64,000 nt of DNA from Aliiruegeria haliotis (GTDB taxonomy: Bacteria; Pseudomonadota; Alphaproteobacteria; Rhodobacterales; Rhodobacteraceae). The first letter of the stretch is position 1, and every line of letters starts with the position of its first letter. Shown in pieces: positions 23,837-32,651 of this stretch. The notes under the pieces were generated by a model. The model did not search any database. It saw nothing but the letters and a program-made list of their open reading frames with translations, and had not been told where the DNA came from. The DNA lies in the NCBI RefSeq assembly GCF_003003255.1, contig NZ_PVTD01000007.1:62001-126000 (forward strand), given 5' to 3'. A program made the position numbers and the translations under genes.

Positions 23837-24325
23837 TCAGCCGAATTCGACGGTGCTCCTGTCCCGCGCAGTCCCAAGCAGATCGGCAAGGCGCGCTTCG
23901 AGCTTGTCGATGGGCTCGTTGGTCAGGTTCTTGTCGACCTCGGCCACCACTTTGTCGCGCACTTCACTGTGCAACTCGGTGCGCAGATTGCCCAGCAGCG
24001 AGGGCGCAGCGACGATCACAATTTCCTCGAAGTCACCAGCTATGGCGCGTCGATACAGAAGGTCCGCCACATCGGTCGCAAAACGTTCCTTCTCCAGTTC
24101 GTGCCAGTCGGTATCCGCGACGGCCGAGCGCTGTACGGAGGGTCCATCGTTGAAACGTCCCGGCTTGTGCGCCCCCTGCTCCCGGGTCGCTGGATTGTCC
24201 TGCGTCTCCTTGCGGACGACCTCGAAGTGGAAGTCGAATGCGTCCCCCACATTGCGCAGGAACAACGCCTTTTCGCTGTCGGCGACGAGAACCCATGTTC
24301 CGGTCATGATCGTGGTACCCATCAT
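23837..24325 (-). CDS. Host attachment family (baeRF-like) protein
   Basis: 162 aa. The opening TGTWVLVADSEKALFLRNVG, the middle HELEKERFATDVADLL, and the strand EIVIVAAPSLLGNLRTEL are the landmarks of the bacterial host attachment/baeRF family, distant relatives of the release factor eRF1 middle domain. Named from Agrobacterium plant attachment, the molecular job is unknown; several family members are stress-induced and may act at ribosomes. GAGGAGG before the ATG is a strong ribosome site. The ATG overlaps the stop of the 69-aa gene (ATGA). A terminator follows at 23739. Confidence 0.85.
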   Translation of the reverse strand: MMGTTIMTGTWVLVADSEKALFLRNVGDAFDFHFEVVRKETQDNPATREQGAHKPGRFNDGPSVQRSAVADTDWHELEKERFATDVADLLYRRAIAGDFEEIVIVAAPSLLGNLRTELHSEVRDKVVAEVDKNLTNEPIDKLEARLADLLGTARDRSTVEFG

Positions 24326-24531
24326 TGATCCTCCTCTTCGTCGCTGCGGAGCACCCGGGTCTTGCCAGCCGGGCGTTCGTTGGCGCGTTTCAATTCGTCT
24401 CGCGTACCGATGTCGCGCGGCAGACGCCCACCGGAGCGGCCCTGTTGAGAGACGCTGCCTTCTGCACCGAGGAAATCCTTGTCCTCGTCCTTTTCCTTGC
24501 TCGGGTCATAACTCCGGGATTGTTTGCTCAT
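24322..24531 (-). CDS. 69-aa hydrophilic protein, partner of the host-attachment gene
   Basis: Starts MSKQSRSYDPSKEKDEDKDF behind AAAGGAAC. Over half its residues are charged or Gly/Ser, ending RSDEEEDQ, with no hydrophobic core, so it is probably disordered. It overlaps the host-attachment gene by ATGA and is the first gene of that EcfG-promoted unit. Not recognised; it resembles the 51-aa protein at 5583 in character but not in sequence. Confidence 0.75.
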   Translation of the reverse strand: MSKQSRSYDPSKEKDEDKDFLGAEGSVSQQGRSGGRLPRDIGTRDELKRANERPAGKTRVLRSDEEEDQ

Positions 24532-24649
24532 GGTCCTGTTCCTTTCTTTCCCTGTCGCGTTGGACACCGACGGGCGTTTGGTGTTTGAACCGCCTCGCCC
24601 GCTCGGGCGCGCAGTGCACAGGGATCGGCACCGCCTTCTTCACACCGAC

Positions 24650-24674
24650 AACGATTGCGAGAGGGAAATGTTCC
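24650..24674 (-). promoter_or_regulatory. EcfG-type promoter for the 69-aa/host-attachment operon
   Basis: Minus-strand GGAAC (24674-24670), 16-base spacer, CGTT (24653-24650): exact consensus. The leader to the ATG at 24531 is about 110 bases. Confidence 0.8.
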
Positions 24675-25035
24675 GGCAGGTAAGACCTCTAACAGATCGA
24701 GAACGCCCCAACGCGCGCCCACCCGGCAGAGGCAAAGCGTCAAAGACCATTCCACCCACGGTGGCATTCCCGTCTGAAAGCCAGGACGAACGTTGATGTG
24801 CCGTTTTTGCCAAGTGCGGCATGGAGAATGACTGCTCGGACTCGGAATCAAGCTTCTGATATTGCGTCTGAAAAATAGTTGCGGCGACTCATAACCAGTG
24901 GTCTGGAACTCGTCGCGCAGCAGGCAGAGTGACTTGGTATTCTGCCCGAACTCCCTTGTCAGTCCAGACTACTTCGCCATGGATTGCCCTCCAAAACACC
25001 GGGCCATTGTCTGAACACGAAACGGGGGACACGAG
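24675..25035. other. Intergenic stretch before the second IS3 relic
   Basis: No open frame with protein character was found. Beyond the EcfG promoter at its left border nothing recognisable is seen. It is the boundary between the stress-gene block and the catabolic half of the window. Confidence 0.5.
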
Positions 25036-25445
25036 ATGCCTCGACGAAGGTACCCGGATGAGGACATCTGGAAGCTGCTGCGTGAGATAGAGCTGAAACT
25101 GGCGGATGGAGATGTCGTGCGGTCGGCCTGTCGTGCGGTCGGTGTCAGTGACCCAACCTTCTACAACTTGTGTCGTCGGTTTGGCGGCATCGGCAAATAC
25201 CAGCTATCGGATTTGCGCAACATGGAGAAACAGAATGCCAGGCTGAGGAGCTAACGGGAGCGTGGCCGCAGTGCGGCCGTGTAGGCCCGCAGAACAGTGG
25301 CAGAGCGAGAACTCGATAGGCTCATTCTCAAGGAAAGCCTGAACCACCAGAAGCCCAGGGTCACGCTGACCGACAGGTGATTGCGGGGCAACTACTGAGA
25401 GGGAGACGACAAGCCAGTTTCGTCAGGCCGCCATTCAAACGCGTC
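25036..25445 (+). mobile_element. IS3-family relic (OrfA and start of OrfB only)
   Basis: 25036-25254 encodes MPRRRYPDEDIWKLLREIEL and a helix-turn-helix (RSACRAVGVSDPTFYNLCRR), a standard IS3 OrfA, broken by a stop. In another frame 25290-25370 resumes with ERELDRLILKESLNHQKPRV, the OrfA end. Bases 25330-25440 are visibly alike in order to 11485-11610 of the first relic. Most of OrfB is deleted. It ends just before the AraC-type gene. Confidence 0.75.
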
Positions 25446-25515
25446 AGAAGCTCGCCACACCCACTGCTCGCTGACGCCGATATCCCGAGACCAACGAGCG
25501 CATCTCCACCTGCTT

Positions 25516-26526
25516 TCAGCTACTCGATGTCAACTCTCTCGGCGGTTTTCCGGTCCAGCGCCGCATCGCTCGCGTCAGGGTTTCCTGGTTGGCGTAGCCG
25601 AGTTCGGTTGCGAGGTCTTTGAGCAGTGGTGGCGCCGGCTCCTCCAACCTCGCAATTGCCATGCTGGCCCGTGTGCCTTCCACGAGGCCAGAGAAGCTCT
25701 TTCCTTCTTCGCGAAGACGGCGTTTGAACGTCCGACTGCTCATGTCCGCGGCAGCGGCCACAGCATCGACACTGGGCTTCGTCCGCGGCAGCATGCTGGC
25801 AAGCAAAGTAACGACATCGTCGGCCAGGCAGTTACCTAGCTTCAGAGGGGGCACGGTGGGGTCGGCGATCTCGGACGCACGTTCCCGAACGCTCTCAGGC
25901 ATCAAGCAATCAGCGACCTGCCCGTCTATTGCGATATCCAACAGGCGGTCCTTGCGGCCGCCGACCCTTTCTCCGAGGAACGGTTCCAGGTGTGAAACAC
26001 CCTCACTTGGATGCGGAACAAGTCCGAGTGTGGCGATGCTGGTGGGGAACCCCGTCGCCTCGCTGCAGATCATGTCCACGAGAGAGGCCACATATTGCTG
26101 GACATAGTGCAGAACCTCGTCCTCTCCGAGATTCAGTGTCCAGCCGTCATTGATAGTGATGCCGGGACCATCCGTCTGAACGGCAAAGATCTCATGGGTA
26201 GAGTGAACGGGCATGCTCTGTGAAAGCCTCCGAAACCCGGCACGCACCGTGGGGCCCATGAGGGCCGCCGCACCAATGAAGCCAATCTCGTAGCCGCCAC
26301 GACCCCTTGCGATCCGCCAGGGCGTGTCGGGACCATCGGTTCTTGCAATGTCCACCAGCAACCGAACCGCGCCAGAAAGCGGAATAGGAAGAAGGGGATC
26401 CCCCGTCGATATCCACTCAAGGCCGGCGCGCGTCATGAAGGGCGCAGGATCGTGGCCGGCCTCGACCAGCCATCGGTGCATCGGTGCGATCGATGCGGCC
26501 CGGATCAATGGAATGCTCTGCGACAT
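25516..26526 (-). CDS. AraC family transcription regulator
   Basis: 336 aa. The N-terminal 200 residues match the arabinose-binding-like regulatory domain of the OruR/ArgR-type AraC subgroup (IPLIRAASIAPMHRWLVEAG near the start, PTVRAGFRRLSQSMPVHS in the middle). The C-terminal 90 residues are a double helix-turn-helix (VDAVAAAADMSSRTFKRRLR and LKDLATELGYANQETLTRAM) ending RRWTGKPPRELT. GAGGAGAG before the ATG fixes the start; 51 upstream codons are unsupported. Divergent from the arylsulfatase gene 145 bases away, so it probably controls it. Effector unknown. Confidence 0.9.
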   Translation of the reverse strand: MSQSIPLIRAASIAPMHRWLVEAGHDPAPFMTRAGLEWISTGDPLLPIPLSGAVRLLVDIARTDGPDTPWRIARGRGGYEIGFIGAAALMGPTVRAGFRRLSQSMPVHSTHEIFAVQTDGPGITINDGWTLNLGEDEVLHYVQQYVASLVDMICSEATGFPTSIATLGLVPHPSEGVSHLEPFLGERVGGRKDRLLDIAIDGQVADCLMPESVRERASEIADPTVPPLKLGNCLADDVVTLLASMLPRTKPSVDAVAAAADMSSRTFKRRLREEGKSFSGLVEGTRASMAIARLEEPAPPLLKDLATELGYANQETLTRAMRRWTGKPPRELTSSS

Positions 26527-26671
26527 AAACTCTCCTCTCGTGTGGATGATTATGGCCCAGGAAGTCAAATTCAAGCCGAATACCTTGATACAAATCATGA
26601 TTGCGAGATGCCGCAATTTGAAGAGTGCGGTCGATGTCCGGAGAACGGGCGCAACAACAGAGGAAACGAAG

Positions 26672-29170
26672 ATGTTCAAACGCGATATCTTTGCAGCCGT
26701 GTTGACAGGGGCAGTTCTGCTGATGCAGACGACGCTCCCCGTCGTGGCTGAAACAGCATCCGGTGCACCGGGCGCAACCCGGGTGATCGAGGGCGCGCAA
26801 CTGCCGCCGGCGCCAGGGAAGTTTGGTGGTGATATCGAGCCTCAAGCAATGAAGTCGACGCCCTGGTGGCCCCCACGCGTAGTGCCGCCCAAGGACGCGC
26901 CCAATGTCCTGTTGATCATCCTCGACGATGCCGGCTTCGGCATTCCCAGTACGTTCGGCGGCGTGATCCCGACGGACACGATGGACGCGCTGGCCAAGGA
27001 AGGTCTGAGCTACACCAACATTCACTCCACCGCGCTCTGCTCACCGACCCGCGCGGCGCTGATCACCGGGCGCAACCACCATTCGGTGGGCTTCGGCGTG
27101 ATCTCGGAGCAATCGACCGGCTATCCGGGATACAACTCCATCATCCCCGACAGCAAGGCGACGATCGGGCGGATCCTGCTGGAGAACGGCTACAACACCT
27201 CGTGGTTTGGCAAAGACCACAACACGCCGGCCTTCGCGGCGAGCCAGTCCGGCCCGTTCGATCAATGGCCGACCGGCATGGGTTTCGAATATTTCTACGG
27301 TTTTGTCGGTGGGGACGCCAACCAGTGGCAGCCGAACCTGTTCCGCAACACCACCCAGATCTACCCGTTCGACGGAGATCCGGAGTGGAACCTGATCACC
27401 GGCATGGCGGATGATGCCATCGACTGGATCACGCGGATGCACCAGATCGACCCGGACAAGCCCTTCCTGGTGAAATACGCGCCGGGCGCCACCCATGCCC
27501 CGCATCACCCGACGAAGGAATGGGTCGAGAAGATCGAGAAGATGGAACTCTTCGACGACGGCTATGAAGCGCTGCGCGAGACGATCTTCGAGAACCAGAA
27601 GAAGTTGGGGCTTGTGCCCGAGGATGCGACGCTCGCCCCCTGGCCGGCAGACAAGATCAAGCCGTGGGATCAACTGACGGACGAGGAGAAGAAACTCTTC
27701 ATCCGCCAGGTCGAGGTCTTTGCCGCCTATGCCGCCTATACCGATCACGAGATCGGCCGGGTTGTGCAGGCCGTCGAGGATTTGGGTGAGACCGACAATA
27801 CGCTCATCATCTACATCAACGGCGACAACGGCACCTCTGCCGAAGGTGGCCCGATGGGTACGCCAAACGAGGTGGCATGGTTCAACGGCATCGCCGCGAT
27901 GCCCGCCAAGACACAGATGCAGTGGTATGACGACTGGGGCACCGAGGCGACCTACAACCACATGTCCGCCGGCTGGTCCTGGGCACTCGATACGCCCTTC
28001 GACCACTTCAAGCAGAATGCCAACCGCCTGGGCGGCATCCGGCAGAACATGGTGGTCTCCTGGCCCAACGGCATCACCGACAAGGGCGGCATGCGCGACC
28101 AGTTCATGCATGTGATCGACGTCGTGCCGACCATCCTCGAGGTTGCCGGGATCGACGCGCCGCAGGAGGTTGACGGCATCATCCAGTCGCCGATCGAGGG
28201 CACGAGCTTTGCCTATACGTTCGACAAGGCGAACGCGACGGCGCCGAGCCGCCACCGGACCCAGTATTTCGAGATGATGGGCCAGTGGGCGCTCTATCAC
28301 GAAGGCTGGCTGCTGAGCACCAAGGTCAACCGGATGCCATGGGAAACGCCAAAAACGCCGAACGCGGACCCGCTCAACAACCAGGTGCTGCAACTCTATG
28401 ACCTGACGACGGACATGAACCAGCGCAAGGATCTTGCCAAGGATCATCCGGAGAAGGTCGAAGAGTTGAAGACGATCTTTATCGAGGAGGCGAAGAAGTA
28501 CCAGGTCTTCCCGATGGATGCCTCGGTGACATCTCGCCTTGCCCAGCCGCGGCCGAACATCACCGCTGGCCGGAGCGAGTTCGTCTACACCCAGCCGATG
28601 ACGGGCCTGCCGCAGGGCGACTCGCCCTCGCTGCTCAACGCGTCCTACACGATCACTGCCGAGATCGACGTGCCGGAGGGCGGCGCAGAAGGCATGATCT
28701 TGACCTCGGGCGGTCGGTTCGCGGGTTACGGCTTCTACCTGCTCAAGGGCGTGCCGGTCTTCACCTGGAACATGCTCAACCTCGAGCGCATCCAGTGGAA
28801 GGGACAAGAGGCGCTGACCCCGGGCAAGCATACTGTCGAGTTCGACTTCAAATATGACGGGCTCGGTGCGGAAACCCTCGCCTATGGCAGCACCAGCGGC
28901 CTCGGCCAGGGCGGCACCGGTACGTTGAAGGTGGACGGCAAGGAGGTCGCTTCGAAGCAGATGAAGCACACCATCCCGACGATCCTGCAATGGGACGAGG
29001 CCTTCGATGTGGGCGTGGACACGCTGACCGGCGTCTATGACACCGACTACACGCCGCCCTTCGCGCTGACCGCGAAGCTCGACAAGCTGACCATCAAGGT
29101 CGACCGGCCAAAGCTGAGCAAGGCAGACATCCAGAAGCTCGAGGAAGCCGCCCAGAAAGCGAGTGACTGA
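26672..29170 (+). CDS. Secreted arylsulfatase
   Basis: 832 aa. A signal peptide is at 1-27 (FAAVLTGAVLLMQTTLPVVA). Metal ligands in LLIILDDAGFG (80-90) and the formylglycine motif CSPTR at 123-127 (modified Cys C123), followed by AALITGR, define a type I sulfatase. Its length and C-terminal beta domain match the long periplasmic arylsulfatases (about 780 aa) of marine and soil bacteria. GAGGAAAC lies before the ATG. It hydrolyses sulfate esters, exact substrate unknown. Formylglycine formation needs a maturase, and none is seen in the window. A strong hairpin follows the stop. Confidence 0.93.
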   Translation: MFKRDIFAAVLTGAVLLMQTTLPVVAETASGAPGATRVIEGAQLPPAPGKFGGDIEPQAMKSTPWWPPRVVPPKDAPNVLLIILDDAGFGIPSTFGGVIPTDTMDALAKEGLSYTNIHSTALCSPTRAALITGRNHHSVGFGVISEQSTGYPGYNSIIPDSKATIGRILLENGYNTSWFGKDHNTPAFAASQSGPFDQWPTGMGFEYFYGFVGGDANQWQPNLFRNTTQIYPFDGDPEWNLITGMADDAIDWITRMHQIDPDKPFLVKYAPGATHAPHHPTKEWVEKIEKMELFDDGYEALRETIFENQKKLGLVPEDATLAPWPADKIKPWDQLTDEEKKLFIRQVEVFAAYAAYTDHEIGRVVQAVEDLGETDNTLIIYINGDNGTSAEGGPMGTPNEVAWFNGIAAMPAKTQMQWYDDWGTEATYNHMSAGWSWALDTPFDHFKQNANRLGGIRQNMVVSWPNGITDKGGMRDQFMHVIDVVPTILEVAGIDAPQEVDGIIQSPIEGTSFAYTFDKANATAPSRHRTQYFEMMGQWALYHEGWLLSTKVNRMPWETPKTPNADPLNNQVLQLYDLTTDMNQRKDLAKDHPEKVEELKTIFIEEAKKYQVFPMDASVTSRLAQPRPNITAGRSEFVYTQPMTGLPQGDSPSLLNASYTITAEIDVPEGGAEGMILTSGGRFAGYGFYLLKGVPVFTWNMLNLERIQWKGQEALTPGKHTVEFDFKYDGLGAETLAYGSTSGLGQGGTGTLKVDGKEVASKQMKHTIPTILQWDEAFDVGVDTLTGVYDTDYTPPFALTAKLDKLTIKVDRPKLSKADIQKLEEAAQKASD

Positions 29171-29180
29171 ACCGAAGGGC

Positions 29181-29208
29181 GTCGGCCGGGCCCCATCGCC
29201 CGGCCGAC
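29181..29208 (+). terminator. Hairpin after the arylsulfatase gene
   Basis: Perfect 10-bp stem (GTCGGCCGGG at 29181-29190 with 29199-29208), 8-base loop, no T-run. It could reduce read-through into the two small secreted protein genes or stabilise the upstream mRNA end. Confidence 0.55.
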
Positions 29209-29252
29209 GACACACTCAAAAAGCGACCAGAATCCGAACCAGGGAGGGATGT

Positions 29253-29591
29253 ATGGCGACCAAATTGAACGGATGGAAAAGGAGCCTTTGGGTCACGGCC
29301 TTTGCCGCCGGGCTGGTGTTTTCCTGGACCAGCGGACCTGTCGAAACAATCACCGGAACCGACCTGTCCGGCAGGCTCGGTTTCGCGGTCGCCGAGGCGC
29401 GCCCGGGCGCTCGCACTGTGCGTCGCGTCGATCGGCGCACCACGCGCCGGACCGTTGCGGCGACCACCGCGTACCTCAGCACCTTGCCGGGGAATTGCCC
29501 CCAGCGGGGTCGCTATTGGTATTGCGACGGCACCTACTACGAGCAGGTAAACCATGAGGGACAAGACGTCTATGTGGTGGTGACGCCATGA
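29253..29591 (+). CDS. 112-aa secreted protein, unrecognised
   Basis: The start MATKLNGWKRSLWVTAFAAG follows GGGAGGG. A basic start and hydrophobic stretch (LWVTAFAAGLVFSWTSG) form a signal peptide or anchor. The mature part is rich in Arg and Thr, then ends with an aromatic cysteine pair region (GNCPQRGRYWYCDGTYYEQV). The two cysteines probably form a disulfide. This C-terminal tyrosine-rich pattern is seen in many small periplasmic proteins of unknown function. The stop overlaps the next start (ATGA), so both are co-translated downstream of the arylsulfatase. Confidence 0.7.
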   Translation: MATKLNGWKRSLWVTAFAAGLVFSWTSGPVETITGTDLSGRLGFAVAEARPGARTVRRVDRRTTRRTVAATTAYLSTLPGNCPQRGRYWYCDGTYYEQVNHEGQDVYVVVTP

Positions 29592-30013
29592 TCCGGATCA
29601 CACAAGCCGTCCTGCGGCTGTCCGCCATATCCTGCCTTGTCCTGACCGCGCTGGTATCGACACCCGAACCGGCCGCAGCCAACGACATCATCGGTGCCTG
29701 CGAAACGGAGATTGCCACCTTCTGCGCCGCGGTCGAGCCGGGCCACGGGCGGCTCGCAGCTTGTCTCTATGCCCATGAGAACAAGCTCGATGCGGCCTGC
29801 GACAGCGCGATCGGCGATCTTGGCGACATGCTTGACTTGTTCTTCGAGGAGGTCCGTTTCCTGTCCCAGGTATGTGCCGATGACATGACCAATCTCTGCG
29901 CCGAAAGCGCCGCGGAAGCCGGCGGTCACTTCTACTGCCTGAAGGAACACCAGACGGAGCTTTCACCGGGCTGTGCAGCCGTCGTCGAACCCCTGCGTCT
30001 GATTGACGACTGA
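29588..30013 (+). CDS. 141-aa secreted cysteine-rich protein (GLG1-repeat-like)
   Basis: Signal peptide 1-31 (LRLSAISCLVLTALVSTPEP region, cleavage near AAAN). The mature part has two similar units with cysteines spaced as in C-x-x-x-I-x-x-F-C, C-L-Y and C-D-S-A, then C-A-D-D-M-x-x-L-C, C-L-K and C-A-A, the pattern of cysteine-rich GLG1/FGFR-like repeats found in bacterial periplasmic proteins. Eight cysteines can be paired. Role unknown; possibly a partner or chaperone of the secreted sulfatase, judged from position only. Confidence 0.75.
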   Translation: MIRITQAVLRLSAISCLVLTALVSTPEPAAANDIIGACETEIATFCAAVEPGHGRLAACLYAHENKLDAACDSAIGDLGDMLDLFFEEVRFLSQVCADDMTNLCAESAAEAGGHFYCLKEHQTELSPGCAAVVEPLRLIDD

Positions 30014-30024
30014 GCTGCTCACGC

Positions 30025-30049
30025 GCTTGCTTCCTGGTGGGGAGCAAGC
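30025..30049 (+). terminator. Possible terminator after the cysteine-rich protein gene
   Basis: GCTTGCT (30025-30031) pairs with AGCAAGC (30043-30049), 11-base loop, no T-run. It lies 12 bases after the stop codon. Weak. Confidence 0.35.
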
Positions 30050-30600
30050 CTACCAGCCGAGAGAAACCCGAAAACACGTGAGCCGAAGGTTGCTGCACCG
30101 GCGTAGCTTGGGTTGCGTCGATTGAAGGAACTGCATCACTCGGAATACGACTTTTGTTGCGGGGTACTACGCTCCGGCGCCTTGGGTGTGGCGGTGAGCG
30201 GTGAGCGGACACACACTCCCTGCGGCTGAGGCGTTTCAAGCGCCGATCACGACAGTTCTCGTCGCAGAAACGCGGCAGCCGGATCCGGTCTTTCTCGGTG
30301 CATATTGATCGCACCGGAGCAGCCGAACGGAACGGTTTAGCACCCGCTCCCCCGAACACACTGCTCGTTGAGCGAGATCGTCGTCACCAGGGCGACAGCG
30401 ATGCCCCTTGAGCGTGTCGTTGTCGGGCAATCAAAGCCAGCGCGGCTGCGGAAGGATCGCACTGCGGGGGGCTGTCGGACGAGTTTGCGCCACTCTCCGA
30501 ATAGTCAGTCAGCCCACCCAATATGCCGCGCTGAGTTCGCGCCCCTCGTTGGAGCGGCGAGACGGCCGGCCGGAGTCGTGGAGGGCCTACCAGCGGTCGC
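30050..30600. other. Intergenic stretch without a supported gene
   Basis: Short arginine- and serine-rich open frames exist on both strands but none looks like a protein. Lies between the arylsulfatase genes and an IS6 relic and may include further unrecognisable insertion-sequence debris. Confidence 0.4.
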
Positions 30601-30870
30601 TCAATACAGCCCTCCCGTTCCGCATTCTCGTATCAAAGCTCTCCAAAACGTCTTCTTCTTGATAACAGACTGCCAGCGTTCATCGTTGACCTTTGCGAGA
30701 GCATCGTCGAGGTTCCTGCGCCACTGTGACCAAACATACCGGCGTTCTGCGTGTTTTCCACGAATCCTGGAAGCGAAAGTCGGGCTAAATCGCCGCTGCC
30801 GGAACTGAACGGCTTCATGACCGATCTCGATCCCGCGCTTTCGCGAAAGGCCTTCGCCGTCTCCGAATCA
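30601..30870 (-). mobile_element. IS6-family transposase relic 1
   Basis: The minus frame between stops at 30868 and 30601 has no start codon and reads LSRKRGIEIGHEAVQFRQRR, then FSPTFASRI, SQWRRNLDDALAKVNDER and FWRALIRE. This follows the IS6/IS26 transposase order: MSRKRGIEISYEAVRFWW-like helix-turn-helix, then the first catalytic strand (HLDEVFVKING) and YLWRAVD. The first acidic residue survives but the rest is degenerate and truncated. Two similar relics on the same strand lie at 42130 and 63600. Confidence 0.7.
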
Positions 30871-31030
30871 GAGTGGAAATCTGAAGGACAGCATCGCCAC
30901 CAAGCGGGCCGTTTCCGGGCCGATCATGAGGTGCTTGCAAGGATCGCCTCTCGTTGCCCGGCAAGGCTGGCCAGCCCCTGCCCGGCCTCAAACCAAGGTC
31001 GTGTGACAACCCGACCGTCGGACTGCACGA

Positions 31031-31050
31031 CGCCCCCCAACCGGGGGGCG
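31031..31050 (-). terminator. Hairpin after the isomerase-like gene
   Basis: CGCCCCCC (31031-31038) and GGGGGGCG (31043-31050) pair perfectly with a 4-base loop, 11 bases beyond the stop of the isomerase gene. Very stable, but without a T-run. Confidence 0.55.
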
Positions 31051-31061
31051 CAGCAGATATC

Positions 31062-32651
31062 TCAGATCCCGCAGATATTGACCGAAATCCCGAGCTTCCT
31101 GGCCAGCTCGGCGCGGATTGCGAGTGCCCGGTCGGCCTCGTCTGCGCTGTTTGCGTAAACGACCTGGATGTGATTGGCACGGTGCCGCGCCATCATCTGA
31201 TCCCGGCTGACGCCAGTCAGCACTCCGTGCATGACCGGCCATTCCGGAGTGGTCGAAGCGCTGCGGCGATTGGTTTCCGCTTCCGGAAGTGACACCGCCT
31301 GACCGCGGCCAATGTCCATGTGAAGAGCCCCATCTTCGACGAAAATCCGCGACCAGATGATCTCGCCCGGCTTGGCGATGCCCTTGAGCGTTCCGCCGCC
31401 ATTGGGGAAGAACATCGGCGGCTGCCGCAAGCTCTCGCTTCCGGCCCAGCCTCCTACGTTGTGCGCCGGCGGAACCGCACCGGAGATCTCGAACACCCAG
31501 ACAAAGTCGTCACGGTTCCCCGACCGGTCCGCATCTCCCCACCGAAGGTCATGCAAGGTCGTCTCCACTGGCTGACCAAGCGCCCGATGAACCCGGTTGA
31601 TCAGGACGGCATCGAGGCCGGCGCATTCATCCACCTCATTGAAATGCACGATCGCTTCGCCCGGGCGGATCGGCTGGCCGTCCGCGTCAACGACATCGGG
31701 CCGGTCATCGTTGTTGAGCATCCCTTCCACCAGATCCGAAGCTGGCATCAGGTCTTTCAACCCCTGCTGGTACTGTATGCCTATGGCTTCGCAGCCAAAC
31801 TCATCGGCCAGCCGAACAGCCGCGATATACATCCGGCATTGGTCAATCACCTGCGCCTCGGTCAGATCGGTCGCGTGATCCGGGCCGAAGTCGAACGAAA
31901 GCCCCCGCGCCTTCAGCCAGTCGAACACGGCGCGGGCTTCGACCTCGGGCACCTGTGTTGCGGCATGGAACAGCGTGGATTGTGACAGCCGTTCCTTGAA
32001 CACGCCGAGCGGCATCAGAAGCTCGTCGGGGATGATGGCGTTGAACATCCCCATGCAACCTTCATCGAAAACGCCGAGGATCACCTTGTTGCGCATCAGG
32101 TCATCTGCGATGGCCGAAACGATGTTGCGATCCTCAGCGCCGAGATCGGCCCCCTCGAAGGGCCGGACATGGCTCAAGTCATGCGTGACCGAACCGGAAT
32201 CCAACCACTCACGCAGACCGGCGAGGAAGAAATCGTCATCGAAATTCTCGCTCCATAGCGTGGAAAACCGCACGCCCGCCTTGATGAGCGAGCCATTGAG
32301 GTTGAGCATCCCGACCAACCCCGGCCACTGCCCGGACCAGTTTGCCACCGTCAGGATCGGCCCCTTGTGAGAGGTCAGCCCGGCGAGAACGTGGTGGGAG
32401 TATTGCCAGACCGCTTCTGCCACGATCAATGGGGCCTGCGGATCGATACCGCGAAAGACGTCCATGCCCTCGCGCTGCGAAGCGATGAAGCCGTGGCCGG
32501 CAGGCTTGATCGGGTGAGCCCGCTTCACGCTGTGGCCCATGTCCGCCAACACTTCGGTCAGCCCGTCCTCCATCGCCTTTTGCGCAGGCCAGCACATCAC
32601 GTTGGCGCTTTCCCGAAGGTCGCCACTGGCGATCAGGGTAATCTCGGTCAT
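31062..32651 (-). CDS. L-fucose/L-arabinose isomerase-fold protein
   Basis: 529 aa. The protein follows the fucose isomerase fold: an N-terminal Rossmann part ([20 protein letters not shown], then [17 protein letters not shown], a block typical of the family), a central [19 protein letters not shown] region containing metal-site acidic residues, [13 protein letters not shown], and a C-terminal barrel ([17 protein letters not shown], then [20 protein letters not shown]). It most likely interconverts an aldose and a ketose with a bound divalent metal. Its ATG overlaps the kinase stop (ATGA), so it acts with that kinase on the ketose product. The sugar is not identified. Confidence 0.8.
   Translation of the reverse strand: MTEITLIASGDLRESANVMCWPAQKAMEDGLTEVLADMGHSVKRAHPIKPAGHGFIASQREGMDVFRGIDPQAPLIVAEAVWQYSHHVLAGLTSHKGPILTVANWSGQWPGLVGMLNLNGSLIKAGVRFSTLWSENFDDDFFLAGLREWLDSGSVTHDLSHVRPFEGADLGAEDRNIVSAIADDLMRNKVILGVFDEGCMGMFNAIIPDELLMPLGVFKERLSQSTLFHAATQVPEVEARAVFDWLKARGLSFDFGPDHATDLTEAQVIDQCRMYIAAVRLADEFGCEAIGIQYQQGLKDLMPASDLVEGMLNNDDRPDVVDADGQPIRPGEAIVHFNEVDECAGLDAVLINRVHRALGQPVETTLHDLRWGDADRSGNRDDFVWVFEISGAVPPAHNVGGWAGSESLRQPPMFFPNGGGTLKGIAKPGEIIWSRIFVEDGALHMDIGRGQAVSLPEAETNRRSASTTPEWPVMHGVLTGVSRDQMMARHRANHIQVVYANSADEADRALAIRAELARKLGISVNICGI

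Noticed and set aside
27041-29215. 724-aa open frame antisense to the arylsulfatase
   Set aside because: The plus-strand sulfatase has signal peptide and catalytic motif; the antisense frame is His/Arg/Val-rich with no domain and arises from GC-rich third positions.
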